Shown here piece after piece: positions 1-8,872 of a stretch of 64,000 nt of DNA. The position numbers and the translations under genes were made by a program. Numbering within the stretch: position 1 is the stretch's first letter; each line of letters begins with the position of its first letter. The notes beneath the pieces were generated by a model. The model saw only the letters and a program-made list of their open reading frames with translations. It made no database searches and had not been told where the DNA came from. The DNA is taken from NCBI RefSeq assembly GCF_003313465.1, contig NZ_KZ845665.1:124001-188000 (forward strand). Direction: 5' to 3'. The stretch comes from Thermoflavimicrobium daqui. GTDB lineage: Bacteria; Bacillota; Bacilli; Thermoactinomycetales; Thermoactinomycetaceae.

Positions 1-48
1 TTTAATAAACACAAAAAGCACACCCAGAAAGAATGATTTCACATTTTT

Positions 49-81
49 AGCGACTCTTTTCGGTTGGAGTCGCTTTTTTTT
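49..81 (+). terminator. Rho-independent terminator of an upstream gene
   Basis: An 8-bp stem (AGCGACTC / GAGTCGCT) is followed by seven T on the plus strand. There is no T-run on the minus side, so it serves a gene lying before the window. Confidence 0.75.
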
Positions 82-454
82 AGTGATGGATAACGACCTC
101 AAATTTAATGATATAATCAATAGGGTTTTGTTTATTTCGACCATCTGCGAGATAAAGATGGATCGGTCCCCCTTCTTGAAGAGGCTGTCCCTCTTTAGCA
201 AAACATAGATATGATTTATAAGCTTCTTCAATCGTAAGTGTGATACTTTCGCCGCGAGAGCGATGACAGATAACATGTGTAGCGGCTGGGTCTGGATCAG
301 CATTATGTAAAAAAGTCTCAAACATCATCGCAAGACCCTCAACTTCTGAAAAATATTCGTTAAGGTTAAAATGTCGATCATCAATAATCCAAATCGTTGG
401 ATCTAAATTAATTTGGTACTTTACCTTACCTGTAATGAGAATAACTGAATGCAT
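80..454 (-). CDS. conserved hypothetical Bacillales protein
   Basis: This is a 124-residue soluble protein without signal peptide or membrane segment. It matches, from memory, a Bacillus family sometimes labelled peptidyl-prolyl isomerase: an N-terminal ITGKVKYQINLDPTIWIIDD block, a central FLHNADPDPAATH block, and a C-terminal half rich in short beta-strand-like segments ending IDYIIKFEVV. The isomerase label is not supported by any catalytic motif that I can see, so I call it hypothetical. The start is set by AAGGTGA about 6 bases upstream of ATG. It is transcribed alone, away from ylaN. Function unknown. Confidence 0.7.
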   Translation of the reverse strand: MHSVILITGKVKYQINLDPTIWIIDDRHFNLNEYFSEVEGLAMMFETFLHNADPDPAATHVICHRSRGESITLTIEEAYKSYLCFAKEGQPLQEGGPIHLYLADGRNKQNPIDYIIKFEVVIHH

Positions 455-778
455 AATATCACCTTTTTAGCCTAAGTTATTTTGATATATTAAGTTTGTT
501 GTAACTAGAGTAACATTTTCTATGTAATCATGAAAGAAAGAAGATCTTTATAAAGATTTACCAGAAAAGGAAAATTAGATTTGACCTTTTATACCTGCAA
601 ATCATGGGTGGGAAAGATGCAAGCTCCATCTTTTAGCATTAGCATAGGTGGTGGGTAGTTGATAGTAAGTAGTATTGTTTTGCAAACCTGTGGGGATCAT
701 GATACACTTATTATAGCATATGGGATTAAGGGCCGTTTGCAAAGAACCTGTGTGGAACGGTCGATGGGGGGATGTACT
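455..778. other. intergenic region with ylaN promoter
   Basis: This divergent spacer separates the first minus-strand gene from ylaN. Apart from the candidate ylaN promoter at 680-708 it is AT-rich with no recognisable RNA or repeat. An open frame from 659 overlaps the promoter and is probably not translated. Confidence 0.5.
680..708 (+). promoter_or_regulatory. candidate sigma-A promoter of ylaN
   Basis: TTGCAA at 680-685 and TACACT at 703-708 are spaced by 17 bases and lie about 70 bases upstream of the chosen ylaN start. Pattern match only. Confidence 0.4.
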
Positions 779-1072
779 TTGACCATACCAACACAGACCG
801 ATTTGAGTCAAAAGGCTTTACGACTGCTTAGGGAAGATGCTGAAAAAATTGAACAGTTAATTGCGGTTCAGTTGGATAACTTAACATTGCCGAAATGTCC
901 ACTTTATGAAGAAGTTTTAGATACTCAAATGTTTGGCCTTTCAAGGGAAATTGATTTTGCTGTTCGTCTTGGAATGATTACACGTGAGCAAGGTCAACAA
1001 ATCCTTCATGAACTTGAACGGAAATTAGCTCATCTATATTCAACTATTCTTCCCTCATCGGTCGGTGAGTAA
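779..1072 (+). CDS. ylaN: YlaN family protein (DUF1507), Fur-interacting
   Basis: The 97-residue product carries the hallmark block [20 protein letters not shown] followed by [16 protein letters not shown], nearly identical to Bacillus YlaN, a small dimeric all-helical protein. In Firmicutes YlaN has been linked to iron homeostasis through Fur; that role is family knowledge, not visible here. I chose the TTG at 779 because GGGGGATG lies about 8 bases upstream and the resulting length matches the family (about 93 aa). The ATG at 764 would place the SD inside the gene, and the farther ATG at 659 overlaps the promoter. It is monocistronic with its own terminator. Confidence 0.88.
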   Translation: MTIPTQTDLSQKALRLLREDAEKIEQLIAVQLDNLTLPKCPLYEEVLDTQMFGLSREIDFAVRLGMITREQGQQILHELERKLAHLYSTILPSSVGE

Positions 1073-1076
1073 GCAA

Positions 1077-1099
1077 GACTCCAATTCGGAGTCTTTTTT
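1077..1099 (+). terminator. terminator of ylaN
   Basis: GACTCC / GGAGTC stem with AATTC loop, followed by a run of T; starts 5 bases after the ylaN stop. Confidence 0.8.
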
Positions 1100-1145
1100 A
1101 TTTTTATAAGCCCCCATTCATAGATGAAAGAATAGTTGATATTTC

Positions 1146-2048
1146 TTACTCTCCGAATCGATCTTCCGCACTATAAATACCGCTAATATCGGAGATTAAT
1201 CTTTTTAGTGTACGTGATTGATATCGCTTTTCTGGATAATAGAGAAGAACTGGAAAAGAATGGTCGAATTGAACAAGTCGAACACGACGGTAAGAAGAGT
1301 TTTTACTATATACAGAGGTGGTTGGAACCAAAGCAGCACCATAATTATTAGCAACTAAGCTTTTAATTTCATCGATGCTTGTTAATTCGATCATAATATT
1401 TAGATGAATTCCATGTTGTTTACAAACACGATCTAGTAAACGGCGTTCCATTGTAGAAGGAGCAAAGGAGATTAATGGAATTTTTTCCAAATCAGTAGAT
1501 GAAATGTAGGAATATGGCTTGGTTAAAGGATATTCTTGTGAAGTGATTAGTGTGAAAGTATCAAAAAAGAGTGTTTTTGTTTGGATAAAACTGGGGAGAG
1601 ATTCTAATGAATATGCGATCCCAAGGTCAATTTGTCCTTCTTTTATGGCATGGATCAGCTCTTCCTCTGACATTGTAAGCACACGTAATGGCGTGTGTTG
1701 GTTAAAAGACTGAAAGTAATGAGTAAGACGATGTAATACAGTCATCGTTAAACAAGAGGTAGTTCCAATTACCATTGGATGCTTTACTGGTTTTTCTTCA
1801 TTTTCAGTAATGAGATCTTTTGATTCACGAATCAGTTCGACGATTTGTAGAGCGTAAGGAAGAAATAACCTGCCACTAGAGGTGAGCTTAACATTCGATC
1901 GATAAAATAGCGTGGTTCCTAGTTCCTCTTCGAGACTTTTGATTTGTGCGCTTACAGCCGGTTGAGTTAGCTGTAAAGCATCAGCTGCCTGGCGAAAGTG
2001 CCGGCGTCTGGCGACTTCAATAAAAGTGTAAAGCTGTTGTTCATTCAT
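1146..2048 (-). CDS. citR: LysR-family transcriptional regulator, CitR-like
   Basis: A 300-residue LysR protein. Residues 1-60 form the winged helix-turn-helix (RQAADALQLTQPAVSAQIKS then LEEELGTTLFYR), followed by a linker helix and a periplasmic-binding-like effector domain from about residue 90. It is divergent from a citrate synthase gene with a 125-bp shared spacer that contains a T-N11-A type dyad. In Bacillus subtilis the same arrangement is citR-citA, where CitR represses citA. The assignment to CitR rests mainly on this context, since LysR proteins are hard to tell apart by sequence. Start: ATG with GAGGTGGGATC just upstream. Confidence 0.8.
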   Translation of the reverse strand: MNEQQLYTFIEVARRRHFRQAADALQLTQPAVSAQIKSLEEELGTTLFYRSNVKLTSSGRLFLPYALQIVELIRESKDLITENEEKPVKHPMVIGTTSCLTMTVLHRLTHYFQSFNQHTPLRVLTMSEEELIHAIKEGQIDLGIAYSLESLPSFIQTKTLFFDTFTLITSQEYPLTKPYSYISSTDLEKIPLISFAPSTMERRLLDRVCKQHGIHLNIMIELTSIDEIKSLVANNYGAALVPTTSVYSKNSSYRRVRLVQFDHSFPVLLYYPEKRYQSRTLKRLISDISGIYSAEDRFGE

Positions 2049-2081
2049 GTCGATCCCACCTCGTTTCCCTGATAAATAAAT

Positions 2082-2107
2082 TTTATCATATTAATTAATA
2101 TAATAAA
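2082..2107. promoter_or_regulatory. candidate LysR (CitR) operator between citR and citA
   Basis: A perfect 14-bp palindrome ATATTAATTAATAT at 2088-2101 is extended by TTTAT and ATAAA arms to about 26 bp. It contains the T-N11-A spacing typical of LysR sites and lies between the divergent starts. Confidence 0.55.
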
Positions 2108-2173
2108 TTAGATTTTTCAAAGTGAACAGTATTAAAATTAAGATAGAAAAGCATTATGTAAGGAGGGGAAATC

Positions 2174-3262
2174 GTGCGAGTGAATGCAGGTTTAGAAGGC
2201 ATCGTTGTTGCGGATACAGAAATTTCCCATGTTAATGGAGAGGAAGGTCAATTAATTTATAGGGGATATGATGTCAAACAGTTGGCTAGGAAAATCACTT
2301 ATGAGCAAGTCGTACACCTTCTTTGGAAAGGAGACTTACCACAGCAAAAAGAAGAAGATTCGTGGACGAAAATTTGGAAAGAAGCATATGAGTTAACTGA
2401 AGAATGGATTGAATTTCTTAAAATCATACCTAAAGAAGTGGATATGCTTAGCTCTTTACGATCGATCTTAGCGACATTAGATGAACCCGCTTCTCCACCA
2501 ACTATGGCACAAGCGATTAAATTCTTAGTTAGTGTTCCGATGATCATTGCTGCAAGATATCGCTTATTGCAAGACTTGTCCATTGTTCATCCACGTAAAG
2601 ATTTATCATTTGCAGCCAATTACTTATACATGTTGCGTGGAGAGATTCCTAGTACAGCCCATGTTCAAGGGCTAGATGCCTATCTTGTCTTAACTGCTGA
2701 ACATGGGTTCAATGCATCTACCTTTACAGCTAGGGTTGTTACTTCAACAGAATCTGATCTTATATCAGCAATCATTGCAGCGATTGGTGCATTAAAAGGA
2801 AAGCTACATGGAGGTGCTCCTTTAGAAGTTGCTGACATGCTTGAAGAAATCAGGGAGGTCAACCGAGCAGAGAAGTGGATGCGTGAAAAACTGGAAAATA
2901 GGGAGAAGTTAATGGGATTTGGGCATCGTGTATATAAAACGATGGATCCTCGAGCAGAGGCTTTGCGAGATGTTGTGCAGAAGAATGCTAAAAATGAACC
3001 TTGGTTCCAATTCGCTGTTCAAACAGAGCAAATTGCTTTAGCTTTGTTAAAAGAGTATAAACCGCATCGACAGATCTATACAAATGTAGAATTTTATACT
3101 GCAGCTATTTTAAAGGCTATTCGACTACCTAAAGAATTATACGTACCTACGTTTGCTGTTAGTCGTACAGCAGGCTGGATTGCACATATACTTGAACAAG
3201 CCAACCATAACCGGATTATAAGGCCATCTGCACGATATGTTGGTTGTAAGGATAAAAAATGA
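2174..3262 (+). CDS. citA: citrate synthase, CitA type
   Basis: The 362-residue enzyme condenses acetyl-CoA and oxaloacetate to citrate. Visible motifs are LIYRGYDV near the N terminus, LKGKLHGGAPLEV, and the CoA/catalytic histidine motifs AEHGFNASTF and GFGHRVYKTMDPRAEAL, followed by FYTAAI and SRTAGWIAHI. Length fits the short prokaryotic citrate synthases (about 365-370 aa). Start is GTG with AGGAGGGG 6 bases upstream. Lying divergent to a LysR gene, it corresponds to the minor citrate synthase CitA of Bacillus rather than the TCA-operon citZ. I see no missing catalytic residue. Confidence 0.92.
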   Translation: MRVNAGLEGIVVADTEISHVNGEEGQLIYRGYDVKQLARKITYEQVVHLLWKGDLPQQKEEDSWTKIWKEAYELTEEWIEFLKIIPKEVDMLSSLRSILATLDEPASPPTMAQAIKFLVSVPMIIAARYRLLQDLSIVHPRKDLSFAANYLYMLRGEIPSTAHVQGLDAYLVLTAEHGFNASTFTARVVTSTESDLISAIIAAIGALKGKLHGGAPLEVADMLEEIREVNRAEKWMREKLENREKLMGFGHRVYKTMDPRAEALRDVVQKNAKNEPWFQFAVQTEQIALALLKEYKPHRQIYTNVEFYTAAILKAIRLPKELYVPTFAVSRTAGWIAHILEQANHNRIIRPSARYVGCKDKK

Positions 3263-3281
3263 TTATAAAATTTATTCAATT

Positions 3282-3314
3282 AAAACCTCTCTGTTACAAC
3301 AGAGAGGTTTTTTA
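3282..3314 (+). terminator. terminator of citA
   Basis: A 14-bp perfect stem (AAAACCTCTCTGTT and its complement) with a 2-base loop, then T-run. Confidence 0.88.
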
Positions 3315-3631
3315 TGATTGATACATACATAAGTGAGATAGAGGGATAAACAGATAATTTACAAGATGACCTTTAAGGGAAATCACAATGTGTTTGTTAA
3401 ATTATTCCTCTTTATTACAAACATATAAGATGAGTGTAAGTCAAATCAATGGTTTTTTTTCTGGATTTAATTAAAATGAAATCGAAGCTATAAGGTAGCT
3501 TCATCAGATATTTTTCGGAATAAATGTTTGTATTAAATAGATATCTACCTTAGTCAATCTTTATTTTCAAGAGGCGAAAAAGAGAAGAATATTTGTAAAT
3601 GGTTTGAATTTATTAAGAGGAAGATGCCCAA
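3315..3631. other. AT-rich intergenic region
   Basis: About 315 bases between citA and the glycosyltransferase gene. I see no open frame, RNA motif or repeat in it beyond general AT-richness. Confidence 0.4.
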
Positions 3632-4483
3632 ATGTTAGTGAAATATGGTACTATTTTAAGAGAGTCATATCCATATCAAGAAGATAAGAAAGTAAAAAAA
3701 AGATGGTTTATCTACCTTATCTTAATTGTCTTGATAGTACTACAATTTATTGGTGGGGCTGCCATGGAACTTTTTGGACGTTTTTTAGTGGATAAACAAA
3801 AGTTAACCGCCGCTCAGACTGCAAATCAATATGTCAAAGTAGAAGAAATGCCAGACTATTTGGGACAAGCCTTTATAGCAATAGAAGATCATCGATTTAA
3901 GAGTCATTTTGGTGTAGATTTTATTTCAATGACACGTGCTTTGTGGGTGGATCTAACTAAAGGTGGAAAGTTGCAGGGTGGCAGCACAATTACGATGCAA
4001 CTGGCACGAAATTTGTTTTTGACCCATCAAAAAACATGGAGTCGAAAAGCCAAAGAGATTCTTATCGCGTTTTACCTAGAATCGAAATTTTCTAAAGAGG
4101 ATATCTTAAGTATGTATTTAAATAATATATATTTTGGTCATGGAAAATATGGAATCGAAACAGCTGCAGATTTTTATTTTGGTAAAACAGTTTATGTGCA
4201 AAATTCAGATAAAGAGGTAGTTAATCTTGCAGAAGCTGCTATGTTGGCTTCTTTGCCTAAAGCCCCAGAATTATATTCACCGATTAGAGATTTTGCTAAA
4301 GCTAAAAAGCGGCAAAGAATCGTATTAAAAAGGATGACTGATTTAGGATTGATTTCTGAAAGAGATAAAGAAGCAGCGGTAAAGGTGCCTATTCGGATCT
4401 TGGGAAAGTATAAAGCTTCTACTGATTTAGTGGAGAAAGACCAAGCATTTCATTACTTACCTGTTTCAGGTATGTCATCTTAA
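3632..4483 (+). CDS. monofunctional peptidoglycan glycosyltransferase (GT51)
   Basis: The 283-residue protein polymerises lipid II into glycan strands at the outer face of the membrane. One N-terminal membrane anchor (about residues 26-46) follows a basic cytoplasmic tail. The GT51 motifs are all present in order: EDHRFKSHFGVD (catalytic Glu), GGSTITMQLARN, RKAKEILIAFYLE, YLNNIYFGHG, and LASLPKAPELYSP. There is no transpeptidase domain, so it is an MtgA/SgtB-like monofunctional enzyme rather than a class A PBP. It is a single gene with an RBS-like AAGAGGAAG upstream of ATG. Confidence 0.9.
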   Translation: MLVKYGTILRESYPYQEDKKVKKRWFIYLILIVLIVLQFIGGAAMELFGRFLVDKQKLTAAQTANQYVKVEEMPDYLGQAFIAIEDHRFKSHFGVDFISMTRALWVDLTKGGKLQGGSTITMQLARNLFLTHQKTWSRKAKEILIAFYLESKFSKEDILSMYLNNIYFGHGKYGIETAADFYFGKTVYVQNSDKEVVNLAEAAMLASLPKAPELYSPIRDFAKAKKRQRIVLKRMTDLGLISERDKEAAVKVPIRILGKYKASTDLVEKDQAFHYLPVSGMSS

Positions 4484-4484
4484 G

Positions 4485-4524
4485 AACCAAAGCCCTTCTG
4501 TAAGAGATAGAAGGGTTTTGGTTT
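4485..4524. terminator. bidirectional terminator between convergent genes
   Basis: CCCTTCT / AGAAGGG core extended by AACCAAA / TTTGGTT, with T-rich tails on both strands. It lies between the GT51 gene and the antiporter gene. Confidence 0.75.
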
Positions 4525-4530
4525 GTTTAT

Positions 4531-5604
4531 TTATCCGACTACAAAAAATGCTGCACCTAAAATCACATAAACCATAAGTAGTAAAACTCCTTCGTACCAG
4601 TTGGTTGCACCATCTCTGGAGATCGATGAGGCGATGAAAGTGGCAGCCGTTACGGCTACGATTTCATAGGAGTTAAATACTAAATCCATTTTTTTCCCAA
4701 ACATGAGACCAACGAATACTAAAACAGGTGCGACAAATAAAGAGATTTGTAAACTACTTCCAACAGCAATTTCAACAGCAGCATCTAGGCGATTTTTTAT
4801 AGCAAGCATAATAGCCGCACTGTGTTCTGCTGCATTTCCGATGATAGCAATCAAAAATGCGCCTACAAATAACTCTGACCAGCCTATTGCTTTTGCTACA
4901 GCTTCTACACTATGAACCAACCATTCACTTTGCACGGCAACAAACAGTGTAGAAATTGCAAGGATCAGAATGGAGATCCATTTGGACCACGGTGGGTTTT
5001 CTTTTTCATCTTCTATAGGCTGGTTAGATGAGCTACTATTTAATTCTTGCCGATGAGTAACCAATGAGAAGTATAACCATAAAAAATATCCGATCATCAA
5101 TACAGCTGAAATAATGATGCTTACATCTAACACATCTTCCAACGGCTCTTGTTTTAGAAAAGCAGCAGGTATAAATAAAGCGATTACGGCAATCAACATA
5201 AGTGAGGTATTATGACTTGCAAGCATAGAATTAAATTTTTGTGTTTTGTATTTTAATCCACCAAAAAAGACACTCAAACCAAGCACAAGTAGTAAGTTTC
5301 CGATGATTGAGCCAATGATACTTGCTTTTACTAAATTGAATAATCCTTCTTTTACTAAAAAGATTCCTATAATCAATTCGGCAGCATTACCAAATGTAGC
5401 ATTTAAAAGGCCACCTAAACGTTCGCCAGCATAATAAGCTACGCTTTCTGTTGATTTCCCTAATAATGCTGCCCAAAGTAGCAGTGAAAAAGCAGCTAAT
5501 GTAAATTTTAACCATTCGATCTGTGTGAAATATTGGGCTAAAATACTAGCTAAAGTCATTATAACCAAAAGCGGATAAAACCACTTTTTTTTCACTTTTG
5601 TCAC
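4531..5604 (-). CDS. chaA: Ca2+/H+ antiporter (CaCA/ChaA-Cax family)
   Basis: A 357-residue inner-membrane protein with about 11 hydrophobic segments. The two inverted alpha-repeats are visible as GNAAELIIGIFLVKEGL (about residues 71-87) and GNAAEHSAAIMLAIKNR (about 257-273), each with the acidic residue that binds calcium in this family. A hydrophilic acidic loop (SSSSNQPIEDEKENPP) separates the halves. Closest remembered relative is Bacillus YfkE/ChaA, which exports calcium in exchange for protons. Start: ATG preceded by AGGGAGTGAC. It is transcribed alone, convergent with the GT51 gene. Confidence 0.88.
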   Translation of the reverse strand: MTKVKKKWFYPLLVIMTLASILAQYFTQIEWLKFTLAAFSLLLWAALLGKSTESVAYYAGERLGGLLNATFGNAAELIIGIFLVKEGLFNLVKASIIGSIIGNLLLVLGLSVFFGGLKYKTQKFNSMLASHNTSLMLIAVIALFIPAAFLKQEPLEDVLDVSIIISAVLMIGYFLWLYFSLVTHRQELNSSSSNQPIEDEKENPPWSKWISILILAISTLFVAVQSEWLVHSVEAVAKAIGWSELFVGAFLIAIIGNAAEHSAAIMLAIKNRLDAAVEIAVGSSLQISLFVAPVLVFVGLMFGKKMDLVFNSYEIVAVTAATFIASSISRDGATNWYEGVLLLMVYVILGAAFFVVG

Positions 5605-6087
5605 TCCCTAGTCTGTTAAATCTCTGTAAAATAAATGGTAGTACATTGTATAGAAATGTACAGATTGTTGTTTTTGAAATTACTCCCTTGACAAAACTAG
5701 AACCTTAATCACTTTAAGATGTTGCATAATTCAATCAAAAACTAGATCATTCAAAGAATAAGCCTCAAATTGCTTAGGGATCAGAGTGTATCAAAGGTGA
5801 AACTCTAAGAAATTTTATGGGCTCATTATTGGGAGGAGTAAGTAGGAAAACGCTAAGTAGCTAATTGAACAGGCAGTTTCTACTTAATATTAGGAATGGA
5901 TAAGGTAAAAATTTACAAATTTTCCTCGTTATCATTACGTATTTAATTATTATAGTGTATGAAAAATGGGAATAGTATTGAGTATTAGAGTTAGTATTTA
6001 CTAGTTATTTTAGCTGGAAAAAAGAAGGAAAATACCAGATAAAAGAGAAATAGTCCAACATAGCCCGTGCAAGAAAGGGGTGAGATT
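5605..6087. other. 480-bp intergenic region, no feature recognised
   Basis: The divergent spacer between chaA and the NYN gene contains a TTGACA at about 5693 but no convincing -10 partner, several short AT-rich repeats (GTATT/TTAGT), and no open frame of note. Confidence 0.4.
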
Positions 6088-6921
6088 ATGGAACATGTAA
6101 AGGATACCGCGATTTTTATAGATTTAGAAAATGTATATTATGGGCTAAAAAAGTATCATATGGATCCAGATCATCCTGATGACAAACATAATTTATTTTT
6201 ACGTTTACAAGATTATTACGGTAGGGATTCGATCCGTATGATGGAGGCTTATGCTGACTTCGAACAGATCGAACTTTCGATGATGAGTCTGCAAAGAAAA
6301 AGAGTACATGTTCATCAAGTATATGGGAATGGGCGGCGAGGGGAAGAAAGAAAAAATGCTGCTGATATACAGCTTTGTCTAGATGCAATGGAAGTATTAT
6401 ATCAGATACCTGAGATCAATACATTTGTGATTGTTAGCGCAGATCAAGATATGATTCCGCTACTGGATCGTTTGTGGTCAAAAGGAAAGCGAGTAGAACT
6501 TTTCTGCCTGTACGATGAGAGTCTTTCCAAATCAGCTCAACTCCATGAGTTTTGTGATAAAACCCATAATTTATTTGAATTTCTCGGAATAAATAAGTTG
6601 CATAACCTCCAGTTTGACCATCTTGTCCATAATGCTGTGGTACAAATTTATGAATGGTATCGAGATCCCAATAATACAGGGAAGAGCTATGGAAGTACTT
6701 GGATCAAAAATGATTTTTTACGGAAACTACACATAAGTGAAGTAGAAGCTAATCATCTCTTCACACGTTTAGTTAAAGGAAAATACCTAATTCCTTATGA
6801 GATTGAAATGGATGAAAAAGTTTTTTATGGGTATAAAGTTAACTTAGCTCATCCACAAGTACAGATGATGGTAAAGATAGCAGGATATAATATCACGAAA
6901 TGTTCACTAGACGCTGGTTGA
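6088..6921 (+). CDS. NYN domain PIN-like nuclease protein
   Basis: This 277-residue protein has an N-terminal NYN domain (residues about 6-155). AIFIDLENVYYGL, EAYADFEQ, KNAADIQLCLDAMEVLY and FVIVSADQDMIPLLDRL supply the conserved acidic residues of this PIN-like RNase fold. The C-terminal part (about 175-265) looks like a small winged-helix module (STWIKNDFLRKLHISEVEANHLF and LVKGKYLIPYEI), similar to domains following NYN in other bacterial proteins. Cellular RNA target unknown. The ATG at 6088 is chosen because AAGAAAGGGGTGA lies 5-6 bases upstream; the GTG at 6067 lacks an SD. A stem-loop follows the gene. Confidence 0.8.
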   Translation: MEHVKDTAIFIDLENVYYGLKKYHMDPDHPDDKHNLFLRLQDYYGRDSIRMMEAYADFEQIELSMMSLQRKRVHVHQVYGNGRRGEERKNAADIQLCLDAMEVLYQIPEINTFVIVSADQDMIPLLDRLWSKGKRVELFCLYDESLSKSAQLHEFCDKTHNLFEFLGINKLHNLQFDHLVHNAVVQIYEWYRDPNNTGKSYGSTWIKNDFLRKLHISEVEANHLFTRLVKGKYLIPYEIEMDEKVFYGYKVNLAHPQVQMMVKIAGYNITKCSLDAG

Positions 6922-6946
6922 ATTACAAAAAAAGACTTTTTATTAT

Positions 6947-7003
6947 GAAAGTGCGAGCACAAGTTTTGAATAACTCCTCAGAGGATGCACTTTCTTTCTT
7001 TTG
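6947..7003 (+). terminator. candidate terminator after NYN gene
   Basis: GAAAGTGC (6947-6954) pairs with GCACTTTC (6987-6994) around a 32-base loop that holds a small CCTC/GAGG hairpin; T-rich tail follows. The long loop makes it a weak call. Confidence 0.4.
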
Positions 7004-7033
7004 TGTACGAAGTTAAATGAGGAGTGAACCCAA

Positions 7034-7300
7034 ATGTCCATTTGGAAATATGAGAGAGATATTGAAAATTTAAAGATTGAAATTGCACGTTTGGAACGTA
7101 TTATCAGTGAAAAGCAAGATGAATTTCAAAGGGCTACACGTCGTGGAGAGGAAGTAGATGCTCGTTTATTACGTCGAAAACAATTAAAATATGAGGAAAA
7201 ATTGCGAGAAATAATTAGAGAACTAATTATTGCCGAACGTAAGCTTGCAAAGGTTAAAAAAGAATCGTTGAACAATCTAGATAATTTAGATTGCTGGTAA
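7034..7300 (+). CDS. small coiled-coil protein of unknown function
   Basis: The 88-residue product is strongly charged and almost wholly helical, with heptad-like spacing of I/L/V from residue 8 to 78 (IENLKIEIARLERIISEK, then LKYEEKLREIIREL). No signal peptide, cysteine motif or membrane segment. Start ATG has TGAGGAGTGA 7 bases upstream, so it is likely translated. I do not recognise a family. It stands alone between the NYN and Asp23-family genes. Confidence 0.6.
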   Translation: MSIWKYERDIENLKIEIARLERIISEKQDEFQRATRRGEEVDARLLRRKQLKYEEKLREIIRELIIAERKLAKVKKESLNNLDNLDCW

Positions 7301-7744
7301 GATAGCTATCTCTGAAAAAGAAGGAAAGAAAGCTGGAAATGTAGAATTTTACAAAGACAACCTTTATGAAGCTGTCTACTTGCCATAGGTTAGACTTTTT
7401 TTATTTTGTATGAGTTAAAGCCATTTATTTATCGATTTTCTAACTGTATATGCATACTTTTTGTATTAGAATTTAATAAAAAGGGGTAAGACTGTCTTAC
7501 AACTTGGTTTTCTATTTCTTATAGCATGGTTACCAGCAGGAGTGAAAACAAAAAGGAAAGCCAATATAATAAAGCTTTTGTTTTGTTTACAAACTTGAAG
7601 CATCTTAGGAAGTAAATCATGGAGTAAGTGGTTTATGAATATGTACTTATATAAATGCTACGATGGTCAAATGATGATAAAGGAGGTGAATTCCTGCTAC
7701 ATGAAAGCAGATTTCGTCGGGAGTGCAAGGTAGCAGGAAAGTCA
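7301..7744. other. intergenic region upstream of the Asp23-family gene
   Basis: AT-rich spacer of about 440 bases. Near its end, AAAGGAGGTGA at 7679-7688 is a near-perfect SD that does not sit at the right distance from the homology-supported start (7745). It could serve a 10-codon leader frame beginning at ATG 7701 or an in-frame CTG at 7694. Confidence 0.45.
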
Positions 7745-8131
7745 ATGACTGAATATACAGGGGGTACCATTCGCATTGCTGATGATGTTGTAGCGGTAAT
7801 CGCTGGACTTGCTGCTTCCAAGGTAAAGGGAGTTGCAAGTATGTCTGGAGGGATTACAGAAGGCTTTGCAAAACGAGTGAGCGGAAAAAATATGACACTG
7901 GGTGTCAATGTAGAAGTTGGACAAGTTGAAGCTGCAATTGATTTACGTGTGATCGTAGAATACGGTGTTCGAATCCATGATGTCTGCCGAGCCTTACAGA
8001 ATGAAGTGAAGGAAACAGTAGAAGGAATGACAGGACTCAAAGTAGTCGAAGTCAATGTGAAAGTTGAAGGTGTGGATATTAAGGATAAGGGTAATGCCAA
8101 AAAAGAAGATAATGAACAGCGTGTAAGATAA
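7745..8131 (+). CDS. Asp23/Gls24 family envelope stress response protein
   Basis: A 128-residue Asp23/Gls24 (DUF322) protein. The family signature is clear: GGTIRIADDVVAVIAGLAAS, KVKGVASMSGGITEG, NVEVGQVEAAIDLRVIVEYG, and CRALQNEVKETVEGMTGLKV. Members are abundant cytoplasmic proteins tied to alkaline/envelope stress or, in the YqhY/YloU branches, to acyl-lipid and kinase loci. The ATG at 7745 matches the N terminus of relatives and has AGGAAAG about 5 bases upstream. The strong SD at 7679 suggests an alternative longer form starting with CTG at 7694. Single gene with its own terminator. Confidence 0.85.
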   Translation: MTEYTGGTIRIADDVVAVIAGLAASKVKGVASMSGGITEGFAKRVSGKNMTLGVNVEVGQVEAAIDLRVIVEYGVRIHDVCRALQNEVKETVEGMTGLKVVEVNVKVEGVDIKDKGNAKKEDNEQRVR

Positions 8132-8135
8132 GAGG

Positions 8136-8171
8136 AAGGGAGATATCTTTAAGTAGATATCTCCCTTCTTT
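8136..8171. terminator. terminator after Asp23-family gene
   Basis: A 13-bp perfect stem (AAGGGAGATATCT) with a 6-base loop and T-rich tail; probably serves the convergent yugN-like gene too. Confidence 0.8.
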
Positions 8172-8178
8172 AGAAAAG

Positions 8179-8532
8179 TTATACAGAGAGGGCTTTTTCT
8201 AGTTCAGCTAATTTTTCTTTGACTTGTGAATCTAAAGCTGCAGGAACTTCAACAGAGTCATCTAGACCGTGTGGGAAAAAATGTTGTACAAAGACAGGTG
8301 TTCCTAACTCTAATAATGCTGCTGGATGTTCTAACTGTTTGTTATTAACAACATCTACCACATCTGCCCGTAATCGAAGATAATATTCGGCATCATCTGT
8401 TGTTAGTAATAGATCATAAGTAGCTTTTTCATAGTCCCATGTCCAACGTATAAAGCCTAACTTTTCCATAATTTCTTCTAGCTCTTTAAATTTCTTTCTA
8501 ATTCCCTTGGTTTTTACTTCGTGAAAGATCAT
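8179..8532 (-). CDS. YugN-like family protein
   Basis: A 117-residue soluble protein resembling Bacillus YugN (PF08868). The signature is an N-terminal LEEIMEKLGF-RWTWDYEKATYD block, YYLRLRADVV in the middle and the HFFPHGLD motif near residue 88. The function of the family is unknown. Start: ATG preceded by AGGAGGCAC. It is monocistronic and convergent with the Asp23-family gene. Confidence 0.75.
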   Translation of the reverse strand: MIFHEVKTKGIRKKFKELEEIMEKLGFIRWTWDYEKATYDLLLTTDDAEYYLRLRADVVDVVNNKQLEHPAALLELGTPVFVQHFFPHGLDDSVEVPAALDSQVKEKLAELEKALSV

Positions 8533-8872
8533 CTAAAGTGCCTCCTTTTTTTTAGCACACCGTATAGAATCCTTATTAAATGATAGTATGAACGGACAAA
8601 TAACGCAATAACATGAATAAATCTGTTACAAAGAGTTTGTGATCCTTCTGATAAAGTACCACAAAATATAGCGAAGTTCATACATTTGAACTTAATCTCC
8701 TTATAATTTTGCAGTCAAAAATTTACCTGACTCGGATGTAATGCGCTGCTTTCGGCTAGAAATGATGTAGGTTTTTAATTGAATTGTACAATTTACTCAA
8801 ATTAGTTAAGGCTAAGAAATAATAATAGTATTAAAATAGGGAATATAGGAACAGTGAAGGGGATGGGGAATT
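8533..8872. other. divergent intergenic region, nothing recognised
   Basis: About 340 bases between the yugN-like gene and the M20 hydrolase gene. I see no RNA motif, repeat or open frame that I can support. Confidence 0.4.

Noticed and set aside
659-778. 40-residue N-terminal extension of YlaN
   Set aside because: It covers a plausible promoter, is not conserved in the family, and a TTG with a good SD gives the family length.
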